Assembly: GCF_000250675.2 (NCBI RefSeq)
Contig: NC_018681.1
Span: forward strand, 5,828,001 to 5,892,000
DNA from: Nocardia brasiliensis ATCC 700358
Lineage (GTDB): Bacteria > Actinomycetota > Actinomycetes > Mycobacteriales > Mycobacteriaceae
Reading direction: 5' to 3'
Length of the DNA: 64,000 bases
The first letter of the stretch is position 1. Each line of letters opens with the position of its first letter. The notes beneath the pieces were generated by a model. That model did no database searches, was not told where the DNA came from, and worked only from the letters and a program-made list of their open reading frames with translations. Of this stretch, positions 42,342 to 49,912 are shown one piece after another. The position numbers and the translations under genes are program-made.

Positions 42342-44594
42342 ATGGCGCACCCCGCCCCGCCGGTTTCGGGGGCGACGGTCGCATCGGACCGTCCGCCCGC
42401 ACACTCGCGCGGCACCGGGGTTGCCGCGGTGGTCGAGCGCTTCGCCGACGCCTGGCGCGACAGCGACGAGCCGCCGGACCTGCGGGCGTATCTGCCCGAC
42501 TCCCCCGCCATCCGGCGGGTGTCGCTGATCGAATTGATCAAGGTCGATCTCGCCCAGCGCTGGGGCCGGGGCACCGCGCCGAAACGCCTCGCGGAATACG
42601 TCGACGAGCTGCCCGAGTTGCGCACCTGGCCGCTGCCGCCGGACCTCATCTATGAGGAGTTCCACGTCCGGCGCCGCGCGGGCACCGCGGTCCAGGTGAC
42701 CGAGTACACGGCGGCGTATCCCGAACAGGCCGAGCAACTTTCGGAAATGCTGGCGACCGACGACTATCACAGCACGCTGATGTCGGCGGCCGAGCCGGTG
42801 CGGCTGGACGACCTGGCGGCCGGGCAGCAGATCGACGACTTCGACCTCATGACGGGACTCGGCCGGGGCGCGTTCGCCCGAGTCTTCTTGGCCCGGCAGC
42901 GCTCGATGCAGCGACTGGTCGCGGTGAAGATCTCCCGCGACAAAGGCACCGAGCCACAGACTTTGGCGCAGCTGGACCACGACTACATCGTGCGCGTGTT
43001 CGACCAGCGGGTATTGCAGAGCCGTAAACTGCGGCTGCTGTACATGCAGTACGTGCCGGGCGGCACCTTGTTCACCGTGCTCGAACGGGTGCGGGCGACG
43101 CCGCCCGACCAGCGCGGCGGGACGCTGCTCATCGACGTGGTCGACGCGGTACTGGCGGGCAAGGGCGAGATCCGGCCGAGCGAATCACCGTTGCGCGCGG
43201 AACTGACCGCCCTGTCCTGGCCGGAGACCATCGCCTGGCTGGGCCGCCGGTTGGCCGAGGCGCTCGACTACGCGGGCAAAGCCGGTGTGCTGCACCGCGA
43301 TATCAAGCCCGCCAATGTGTTGCTCACCGCCGACGGCGTGCCCAAGCTGGCCGATTTCAACATCAGCTTCAGCGGCAACGTCTCCGGGGACAGCCCGGTC
43401 GCCTATTTCGGCGGCTCGCTCGCCTACATGTCGCCCGAGCAGCTCGCCGCCGTCCATCCGGACCGTCCCGAGACGGCCGAAGATCTCGACACCAGAAGCG
43501 ATCTCTACGCGCTGGCCGTGCTGCTGTGGGAATTGCTCACCGGCCGAAAGCCTTTCGACGACGAGGGTGTGACCGGCGGTGATCGCACGGCGTTGGACGG
43601 CATGCTCGAACGCCGGTCGGGCAGCCCGAAAGCCTTGCCGTATCAGGATCTTCCCGCCGATTGCCCGGCAGCGCTGCGCCGGGTCCTGGTCCGCGCGCTC
43701 GAACCCGATCCGGACAAACGCTGGCCGAGCGGCGCGGACATGGCCCAGCAGCTGGAGGTCTGTCTCGATGCGCGCGCCCGCGACCTCGTCGACCCACCAC
43801 CCGGCAGTTGGCGGCTGCGGGCCCGGCTGCTCATGCACCCGATCATGGCGCTGGCCATCGCCGTACCGAACGCGCTGGCCATCTGGTACAGCTACCACCA
43901 CAACCGCACGCTCATCATCGGCAAGCTGGACGCGCCCGCGCAGCATCGCTTCGACCAGATTGCGGTGACCACCTACGCCCTGTGTTTTCTCCTCGGTTTC
44001 GTCGTCACCAATGTGCTGCTGGCCGGGCTGTGGCGGGTATCGCGCGGCTTGCGCCGCGGGCAGAGCTACGACGCGCGGACACTCGCCCGTGCGCGCTCGG
44101 ACACCCTGCTACTCGGCAAACGCAACGTGCTGACCTGTTTCGCGCTGTGGGTGATCGCGGGCGTCGTCGTCCCGGTTTCGGTGCAGGCCACGGGAAATCA
44201 CCTCACGGCCGAATCGTACGTGCACTTCTTCCTCACCCAGATCGTCTGCGGCGCCATCGCCATGGCCTACCCGTATTTCATGGTCAACTTCTATGCGGTG
44301 CGCTCGCTGTACCCGATGTTCCTGCCGCACGGCGGGCTCGGCGGCGCGGACGGCCGCCGCCTGCGTCAGCTCGACCGGCGCAGCACCTACTTCCTGGCGA
44401 TCGCCGCCGCGGTGCCGCTGCTCGGCGTCGCGGGCGCGACTTTCATTCCGGGCGAAGACATTCCGTCGGTCATCGTGCCGCTGCGCGTGCTGTGCGTCGG
44501 CAGCGCGCTCGCCTTCATCGGCGTGTACTGGTTGTTCCGCATGCTGGAGCAGGACTTGGCGGCACTGGAACGCATCGTCGCCCGCCGGGATTGA
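42342..44594 (+). CDS. Membrane Ser/Thr protein kinase with N-terminal extension and six-helix C terminus
   Basis: 750 aa. Residues 1-160: an extension (VERFADAWRDSDEPPDLRAYLPD ... EYTAAYPEQAEQL) like that before many bacterial Hanks kinases. Kinase core 165-460: GLGRGAFARVF loop, Lys196 in VAVKIS, HRDIKPAN (318-325), and DFN in place of DFG (338-340), then SLAYMSPEQL. Residues 490-740 hold about six membrane helices instead of the usual single helix with extracellular sensor. The catalytic Lys and HRD Asp are present, so it should be active. It may act on the repeat protein encoded 450 bp downstream. Confidence 0.88.
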   Translation: MAHPAPPVSGATVASDRPPAHSRGTGVAAVVERFADAWRDSDEPPDLRAYLPDSPAIRRVSLIELIKVDLAQRWGRGTAPKRLAEYVDELPELRTWPLPPDLIYEEFHVRRRAGTAVQVTEYTAAYPEQAEQLSEMLATDDYHSTLMSAAEPVRLDDLAAGQQIDDFDLMTGLGRGAFARVFLARQRSMQRLVAVKISRDKGTEPQTLAQLDHDYIVRVFDQRVLQSRKLRLLYMQYVPGGTLFTVLERVRATPPDQRGGTLLIDVVDAVLAGKGEIRPSESPLRAELTALSWPETIAWLGRRLAEALDYAGKAGVLHRDIKPANVLLTADGVPKLADFNISFSGNVSGDSPVAYFGGSLAYMSPEQLAAVHPDRPETAEDLDTRSDLYALAVLLWELLTGRKPFDDEGVTGGDRTALDGMLERRSGSPKALPYQDLPADCPAALRRVLVRALEPDPDKRWPSGADMAQQLEVCLDARARDLVDPPPGSWRLRARLLMHPIMALAIAVPNALAIWYSYHHNRTLIIGKLDAPAQHRFDQIAVTTYALCFLLGFVVTNVLLAGLWRVSRGLRRGQSYDARTLARARSDTLLLGKRNVLTCFALWVIAGVVVPVSVQATGNHLTAESYVHFFLTQIVCGAIAMAYPYFMVNFYAVRSLYPMFLPHGGLGGADGRRLRQLDRRSTYFLAIAAAVPLLGVAGATFIPGEDIPSVIVPLRVLCVGSALAFIGVYWLFRMLEQDLAALERIVARRD

Positions 44595-44619
44595 AATCCT
44601 GACGGTCGCCGCGCACCGC

Positions 44620-44928
44620 GTGGCGCTGACGCGCCACCATACCCGCACGGACATCACGGCCTTGCCGTTGCTCGCCGCACAATTTCCGGAACTCGCGCCG
44701 GAGCTGCCTGCCGACCACGAGCCGGTCGCGGACATCGTGCGCCGGCCGGACGGCTTGCTGAACGCCGCGGCGAACCGCGACACTGTGCACCGTGAGCTGG
44801 ATGGACTCGTCGCGATCCGTGGACCCCAGTTCCCCAGGCGGCAGCGGCGATCGCGGCACGGGCTGGATGTACTGGATCAGGGCGACCGAACAGCCGATGA
44901 ACTGCTCGGTATCGATGCACCCCGGTGA
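44620..44928 (+). CDS. Possible small protein downstream of the kinase (frame A)
   Basis: 102-aa frame from a GTG, starting 25 bp after the kinase stop. Its first 65 codons have strong GC3 and a protein-like composition (ITALPLLAAQFPELAPELPA, VADIVRRPDGLLNAAANRD). After about 44800 the composition becomes Arg-rich and shadow-like while another frame improves (44792-45046). So either this is a short protein or the first half of a frameshifted gene. No family recognized. Confidence 0.3.
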   Translation: MALTRHHTRTDITALPLLAAQFPELAPELPADHEPVADIVRRPDGLLNAAANRDTVHRELDGLVAIRGPQFPRRQRRSRHGLDVLDQGDRTADELLGIDAPR

Positions 44929-45046
44929 CGATGCGGGCGGGCATCTGATTGCTGCGCCATTCCCTGCGGGTCCGGGTACGGTATATCCGCCGCAACAGCA
45001 CAGCGACGGCACGGCCGCATTCGGCGGAAAGGCGGACAGCACATGA
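44792..45046 (+). CDS. Possible small protein coupled to the repeat/TPR gene (frame B)
   Basis: 84-aa frame from a GTG, Gly/Ser-rich start, then GWMYWIRATEQPMN and PPQQHSDGTAAFGG. Its TGA overlaps the ATG of the 793-aa protein gene (ATGA), which supports translation. Frames A and B overlap by 137 bp, and a single frameshift near 44800 would join them into one 140-aa protein. Confidence 0.35.
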   Translation: MSWMDSSRSVDPSSPGGSGDRGTGWMYWIRATEQPMNCSVSMHPGDDAGGHLIAAPFPAGPGTVYPPQQHSDGTAAFGGKADST

Positions 45047-47424
45047 ACGAGACGTATTCGTCATGGGCTGGGCGGAATTCACCCGACGACCTACCGCTGG
45101 CCGAGCGCTATCAGAGCGCGGAGCCCATCGTGCTGCGCGGTAGCAAGATCTACCCGATGTACACCGAGCAGGTCGGCCCCGCGCCGACCGCGGTCACGCT
45201 GACGCTGCTGTCCGCCGCCCCGCCGCCGGGGTTGCGCGGGCTCGGGATGGGCGTGTCCGTGGTGAACGGCTACGTCGCGTTGAACGGGCGCCGGCTGGCC
45301 GGCGTCGACGTCTGGTCCGACGCGCTCGTCGGCGGCATCACCTTCGATATCGTCGGCACCGGCTCCGGCACCCTGGTCACCTTGACCCCGGTCTGGGTCG
45401 ACGCCTTCGGCGAGCAGAAGTCCTGGGTCGGCAACTACGGCATCGTCATCGAGACCACGCCCGACGATCGAATCGTGCTGTGGTGCAGCATCGGCGAGGG
45501 GCCCGCCAACTTCGCCAATCTCGTACTCGAGGTGCAGAGCGCGCCCATCGCCCAATACGGCGGCGACTCGATGCCCGCCTCGCCGACCGACACCGCCCCC
45601 ACCCGCCCCCTGCGGTCGATGCCCACCCCGCCGTCGGGCGAACTTCCCGCCATTCCCGCGCACGCACCAGACCCCGGCTCCATCCAATCGGTCCGCCCGC
45701 CCGCCCCCAACGGCCAGGGCCGGACCCCCGCCGAACCCGGCTCACCCCACACCGCCCGGACCAACCCGCCGAGCGCCCCCACTCCGGCCACGCAACCATT
45801 CACAGCGCCCCAGGCGGGAAAAGACCCCTTCACGCCCCCACCACTCGCCGAACCCCCGACCGCAAGCCCCGGCCAGGGCCCGCAGTCCGCTGAACCCGCG
45901 ACCGCAAATCCCCACCTCCAGGCCCCGCAGTCCGCCGAACCCGCGACCGCGAACAACCGCCTCCAACCCCCACCGCTCGCCGAACCACCGGCCGGAAACA
46001 GCCCGCCACCGCGGTTGCCCCACCCCGACGAACTGGGGTGGAACACCTCGTCGAGCCGACAGACGCACGCGGGCGAGTTCCCCGGAAGTGTTCCGCCCAC
46101 CCGCCCCTACACCGAGGCACCCGCCGAAAACGGCGCACCTGCGCCGTCGCACACCGATGCGCCTGCCGGAAACAGCGCTGCATCCCAGCAGTCCCACTCG
46201 CCCGGAATGCCCGAAACTCACTCTCCCGCTGAGCAGTTGCGCGCCGAGGGCTTCGCCGGAAGTCGATCACTCGCCCAGCAACTCCACGCCGAGGGGCTGT
46301 CCGCGAACAACTCGACCGCTCCGCCACCCCGCACCGACCGACCGCAGGCATACGACACGTCCGCCGAGCAATGGCCCGCCGGAAGCTCCACCGGAACCGA
46401 CGCTCCTGCACCACAACCGTGGGCCGACAATTCCATCGGAGGCAGCGATCCGGCCCGCCAACCCCCGCCCGACGGCTTGGCCTGGAACTCCTCGCCCGGC
46501 CAGCAGGCGCACGCCGCGGACCACACTCCACTCGCCCGACCCGGCACCGAGGGTCCGGCCGAAAGCGGCTTCCCCGCACCGCAGCAGCGAGCCGAAGGCT
46601 CCCTCGGCAACGGCTTCGCAGGCTTTGTGGGGTCGACCGGAAACGGGTCGCTCGCGTCGGCGCGCTCCGAAGGTCTCATCGGAAACAACTTCCCGTCGCG
46701 GCGCATTCAGCCCGACGACTCGGCCGGGAATGGTCCACTCGCACCGCAGCAGCGCGGCGCAGACCCTGCCGGTCAAAACTTCGGCGACCGGCAAGCACAG
46801 GCCGAACGAGCAGCCGGGCCCGCCGCAGAGCAGATGCCCGCGACAGAGCATCCCGGCGGCAGTTCCTTTGCCCGGCAGGCGCACGGCGACGGGCCGCTGC
46901 GGAACGGGCAGTTGCCGCCGAGTCCGCCGCTGTCGCGTGCGGCGCAGGCGCATCGGGACGGGCAGGCGCGGAACAACGCGCAGTCGGCGAGCCCGCAGAC
47001 GCCTGCGGGAGACCGCGTTCCGCAGGCCATGCCCGCGGCTCAGGCGCCGGCCGAGCCGCAGACCGCGCCGCCGCCGAGCCCACCTCCCCCGCCGGACGAC
47101 GCCGCCACCGTGGACACCGGCTATCGCGCCGCCCTGTACGACCTGGGCGTCGCCATGTACAGCCGCGGCGAAGAGGACCAGGCGTGCGGCCTGTGGGCGC
47201 AGGCGGCCGAGGCGGGTCATCCCGGTGCCGCCTACGACCTGGGTGTGGTCCGGTTCCGGCGCGGCGATCTCGAGGACGCGGAGCGCTGGTGGCGCACCGC
47301 CGCGGATCGGCGCGAGCCTCGCGCGATGGCCGGGTTGGCCGAACTGCTCGACCGGCAAGGCAATTACGCGGAGGCACGGGTCTGGCGCGCGTGTGCCGAG
47401 GAGGAACGTTCGACGAACGCCTGA
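45043..47424 (+). CDS. Large Pro/Gln/Asn-rich repeat protein with N-terminal beta domain and C-terminal TPR/Sel1 repeats
   Basis: 793 aa. Residues 15-170 are a beta-rich domain (EPIVLRGSKIYPMY, GVSVVNGYVALNGRRL, TPVWVDAFGEQKSWVGNYGIVI) of unknown family. Residues 175-330 are Pro-rich, with repeated PQSAEPATAN. Residues 330-680 consist of degenerate 17-20-residue units of the type QQ-x-AEG-x-x-GN-x. The last 90 residues are two to three Sel1/TPR repeats (YDLGVAMYSRGEEDQACGLWAQAAEAGHPGAAYDLGVV). No signal peptide. It could be a scaffold phosphorylated by the neighbouring kinase. Confidence 0.8.
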   Translation: MNETYSSWAGRNSPDDLPLAERYQSAEPIVLRGSKIYPMYTEQVGPAPTAVTLTLLSAAPPPGLRGLGMGVSVVNGYVALNGRRLAGVDVWSDALVGGITFDIVGTGSGTLVTLTPVWVDAFGEQKSWVGNYGIVIETTPDDRIVLWCSIGEGPANFANLVLEVQSAPIAQYGGDSMPASPTDTAPTRPLRSMPTPPSGELPAIPAHAPDPGSIQSVRPPAPNGQGRTPAEPGSPHTARTNPPSAPTPATQPFTAPQAGKDPFTPPPLAEPPTASPGQGPQSAEPATANPHLQAPQSAEPATANNRLQPPPLAEPPAGNSPPPRLPHPDELGWNTSSSRQTHAGEFPGSVPPTRPYTEAPAENGAPAPSHTDAPAGNSAASQQSHSPGMPETHSPAEQLRAEGFAGSRSLAQQLHAEGLSANNSTAPPPRTDRPQAYDTSAEQWPAGSSTGTDAPAPQPWADNSIGGSDPARQPPPDGLAWNSSPGQQAHAADHTPLARPGTEGPAESGFPAPQQRAEGSLGNGFAGFVGSTGNGSLASARSEGLIGNNFPSRRIQPDDSAGNGPLAPQQRGADPAGQNFGDRQAQAERAAGPAAEQMPATEHPGGSSFARQAHGDGPLRNGQLPPSPPLSRAAQAHRDGQARNNAQSASPQTPAGDRVPQAMPAAQAPAEPQTAPPPSPPPPPDDAATVDTGYRAALYDLGVAMYSRGEEDQACGLWAQAAEAGHPGAAYDLGVVRFRRGDLEDAERWWRTAADRREPRAMAGLAELLDRQGNYAEARVWRACAEEERSTNA

Positions 47425-48003
47425 TCAGTCGCCCGGCCGGCCGCCCCGCAGTCGCGCACGCGCGGCCATCAGCGCGAAGCCGAGCAGATTGAGCCCACGC
47501 CACTGCGCGGGATCTTCGGCCCGCGGATCGTCGGCGGCCAGCCCGATCCCCCACACCCGGTCCACCGGGCTGGCCTCCACCAGCACCCGATCCCCGGTGC
47601 CCAGCAGGTACGCGGCAAGTTCGGCGCGCTGCCCGAACTTCGCCACGTTCCCGCGCACCACGGTCTCGAAACGGTGCGCGCGCCACACACCGCTGTCGAA
47701 TCCGCGCACCTGCCTGCCGAGTTCTTTCGCGTCCTTCGGGGTGGGCGCGGCCAGCACGCGGGCGGCGTTCTCGGTGTCCCCGAACAGCACCGCTTTGCCC
47801 CACATCATGTAGTGCTCGGCGGACTCGAAACGCGCACCATCCACGGTGAATCGCACCGGCCACCATTGACTCAGGCATCCGGGACCGGGCTGCCCGTTCC
47901 GCTCCGGCTGATGCCCCCAGAACCACAGGTAGTCCACCTTCTCCCCGGCCGCCGTCGCGCCGACCAGGTCTCCCACCGAGCGCAGATCCATGCTCGAAAG
48001 CAT
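47425..48003 (-). CDS. NADAR family N-glycosidase-like protein (YbiA type)
   Basis: 192 aa. YLWFWGHQ near the start, CLSQWWPVRFTVDGARFESAEHYMMWGKAVLFGD in the centre, and GTGDRVLVEASPVDRVWGIGLA towards the end match the NADAR/YbiA family, which splits N-glycosidic bonds in ADP-ribose derivatives and riboflavin intermediates. ATG at 48001-48003. Convergent with, and one base from, the repeat protein gene; divergent from the phosphatase. Confidence 0.87.
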   Translation of the reverse strand: MLSSMDLRSVGDLVGATAAGEKVDYLWFWGHQPERNGQPGPGCLSQWWPVRFTVDGARFESAEHYMMWGKAVLFGDTENAARVLAAPTPKDAKELGRQVRGFDSGVWRAHRFETVVRGNVAKFGQRAELAAYLLGTGDRVLVEASPVDRVWGIGLAADDPRAEDPAQWRGLNLLGFALMAARARLRGGRPGD

Positions 48004-48023
48004 GCCCTACGCATAGGGTCCGA

Positions 48024-48785
48024 GTGGTGAACAGACACATCTCGTTCGTGCGACTGCACAATTTCCGCGATCTCGGCGGCTACTCGACCCCGGACGGCCG
48101 GATCGTGCGGTGGCGGCGCCTGTTTCGCTCCGATTCGCTCGGCAAGTTGCAGGGTGCGGACTGGCAGCAATTTCTGGAACTGGGCATCGGCACCGTCATC
48201 GACCTGCGCTATCCGTGGGAGATCGAGTCCAAAGGCCGGATCCCGGAGCATGATTCGTTCCGCTACCACAATCTCAGCATCGAACACCGCCCCTACGATC
48301 AGGCGGCCCTCGGTCCCGAGATCGAGGTGGGGCCGTTTCTCGCGGAGCGCTACCTCGAGGTCGCCTACGACGGCGTCGCCGAGATCCGCGAGGCCGTGCG
48401 GGTGATCGCCGCCGCCGAGGGCCCGGTGGTTTTCCATTGCGCCTCCGGCAAGGACCGCACCGGACTGCTGGCCGCGCTGGTACTGGCCTTGCTCGAGGTG
48501 CCGCAGGAGCAGATCATCGCGGACTTCGCGCGCACCGGCCTGGCGACCGAACGGCTGGTCGCGGATTGGCGGGCCGCCCGCGCCGGCGCGATGCCGCGCT
48601 GGCCGGGTTTCGGGCAGGCGCCGCCGGAGGTGATGCGGCTGTTCCTCGCGGCGCTGGCCGCCGACCACGGATCGCTGCACGGCTACGCGGTGCGGCTGCT
48701 CGGCGTCGACGACGAACTGATCGCGGGCCTGCGCCGGAATCTGCTGGAGACGTCCGCGCCGGCGGGCGTGCTCGCGCGCGAATAA
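48024..48785 (+). CDS. PtpB-like protein phosphatase
   Basis: 253 aa from GTG 48024 (or 48027). FRDLGGYSTPDGRIVRWRRLFRSDSL is the conserved opening of mycobacterial PtpB-like phosphatases; the P-loop is HCASGKDRTG (Cys-x5-Arg with Lys and Asp as in PtpB, which also acts on phospho-Ser/Thr and phosphoinositides). It may counteract the kinase encoded 3.5 kb upstream, which is inferred. Confidence 0.9.
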   Translation: MVNRHISFVRLHNFRDLGGYSTPDGRIVRWRRLFRSDSLGKLQGADWQQFLELGIGTVIDLRYPWEIESKGRIPEHDSFRYHNLSIEHRPYDQAALGPEIEVGPFLAERYLEVAYDGVAEIREAVRVIAAAEGPVVFHCASGKDRTGLLAALVLALLEVPQEQIIADFARTGLATERLVADWRAARAGAMPRWPGFGQAPPEVMRLFLAALAADHGSLHGYAVRLLGVDDELIAGLRRNLLETSAPAGVLARE

Positions 48786-48814
48786 TTCGGTCGCGGGACA
48801 ACGCGGCGGTGCGG

Positions 48815-48944
48815 TAGCTTGCCGCACGTGGGCACATTGGTGACGAACGGAGCGTGCGCGGTCGGCGCATATTTCATCCGGCTGCGCGCGGAGGCCTGGA
48901 CTCCGCCAGCGCACCGCACCGCTCCGGTGTCCCGACTGTCCTGA
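48815..48944 (+). promoter_or_regulatory. erm leader peptide ORF with leaderless promoter
   Basis: TAGCTT (48815-48820) is a -10-like box 7 nt before a GTG at 48828, so the transcript should begin at the GTG. The GTG opens a 38-codon frame (VGTLVTNGACAVGAYFIRLR, then a Pro/Ala/Arg-rich tail) that stops at 48944, 107 bp before the erm ATG. The Arg-Leu-Arg at 18-20 is the +x+ motif that stalls ribosomes with macrolides in ErmDL-type leaders. Followed by the attenuator hairpin. Confidence 0.6.
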
Positions 48945-48956
48945 TCGGGATCTGCG

Positions 48957-48980
48957 CCGACGGTCGCTAGCGACCGTCGG
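48957..48980 (+). promoter_or_regulatory. Attenuator hairpin before erm
   Basis: ccgacggtcg and cgaccgtcgg form a perfect 10-bp stem with ctag loop, starting 12 bp after the leader ORF stop. It can act as a terminator or block read-through into erm. Stalled ribosomes on the leader could shift pairing. Confidence 0.6.
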
Positions 48981-49051
48981 ATCTCTGTGCCCTGGCATGG
49001 GTCCGGGCGAATCACCTTTCCCTGATTCGACCACTCCGTTCGGAGGACACC

Positions 49052-49912
49052 ATGTCCCGCCATCGTTCGCTGCCGCGCGCCCGCGTCGCGCGCACCCGCA
49101 AACGCCTGTCCCAGAATTTCCTCACCGATGCCGGCGCCGCCCGGCTCATCGTGCGCTCGGCGGCCTTGCGCGCCGACGAACTCGTACTGGAGATCGGCCC
49201 GGGTGACGGCATGCTCACCCGGCACCTGCTCGGCGTCGCCGGGCAGATCCGGGCCTACGAGAAGGATCCCGGCTACGCGGCCAAACTGCGCGGCCGGTAT
49301 GCGGGCGATCCGCGAATACAGCTGTTCCACCGGGATTTCCGCACCGTGCCGGCCCCGGCGGAACCGTTCGCGGTGGTCGCCAACGTGCCGTTCGGCGTCA
49401 CCACCGATATCGTGCGCTGGTGCCTGGCGGCGCGACAGCTCACCTCGGCGACCCTGCTCACCCAATACCAGTTCGCGCGCAAGCACACCGGCGACTACGG
49501 CCGCTGGAGCAAGCTGACGATCACCCACTGGCCCACTGTCGCAATGGAATTGGGCGCACGGGTGGGCCGGGCCAGTTTTCGTCCGGTACCGAGCGTCGAT
49601 GCCGCCGTGCTGCGGCTGCGGCGCCGCCCCAGCCCATTGCTGCCCGCCGCAGAGCTGGCCGATTACCGCCAAGTGGTCGAGCTGGGTTTCTCCGGTGTCG
49701 GCGGTTCGGTGGCGAGTTCGCTGCGGACCCGCTTCCCCGGCCGGACCGTGCGCACGGCCTGTCGCGCCGCGGGCATCGCGCCCGACGAGCCGGTCGGGCC
49801 GATCGACCCGCAGCGCTGGCTCACCCTCTATCGCGGATTGCGCGGCAACTCCGTCCGGGACAGAAACGTATCGGATACATTTGTGTATCAGACAAGGAAG
49901 GGTGGCCGGTGA
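49052..49912 (+). CDS. erm: Erm-type 23S rRNA (adenine-N6) dimethyltransferase
   Basis: 286 aa from ATG 49052 with ribosome site cggagga. The start RKRLSQNFLTD is the Erm/KsgA opening; SAM motif I is LEIGPGDGMLTRHLL; motif IV is VANVPFGVTTDIVRW, with N-x-P-F as in Erm rather than the N-L-P-Y of KsgA. It resembles ErmE-type enzymes of actinomycetes that methylate A2058 and give macrolide-lincosamide-streptogramin resistance. Its regulation is probably by the leader peptide and hairpin. The stop overlaps the start of a lactate-monooxygenase-like gene. It could also protect from a natural antibiotic. Confidence 0.87.
   Translation: MSRHRSLPRARVARTRKRLSQNFLTDAGAARLIVRSAALRADELVLEIGPGDGMLTRHLLGVAGQIRAYEKDPGYAAKLRGRYAGDPRIQLFHRDFRTVPAPAEPFAVVANVPFGVTTDIVRWCLAARQLTSATLLTQYQFARKHTGDYGRWSKLTITHWPTVAMELGARVGRASFRPVPSVDAAVLRLRRRPSPLLPAAELADYRQVVELGFSGVGGSVASSLRTRFPGRTVRTACRAAGIAPDEPVGPIDPQRWLTLYRGLRGNSVRDRNVSDTFVYQTRKGGR
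49868..49889. promoter_or_regulatory. GTATC-type palindrome in the 3' end of erm
   Basis: Two overlapping inverted repeats: gtatc-g-gatac (49868-49878) and gataca-tttg-tgtatc (49874-49889). The site is 20 bp upstream of the lactate-monooxygenase-like gene start and inside the last codons of erm. GTATC/GATAC dyads are common TetR-family sites. It could give the flavoenzyme gene its own repressible promoter. Confidence 0.55.

Noticed and set aside
44515..45082. Minus-strand frames between the kinase and the repeat protein
   Set aside because: Arg/Gln-rich shadow composition; plus-strand frames there have better codon bias.
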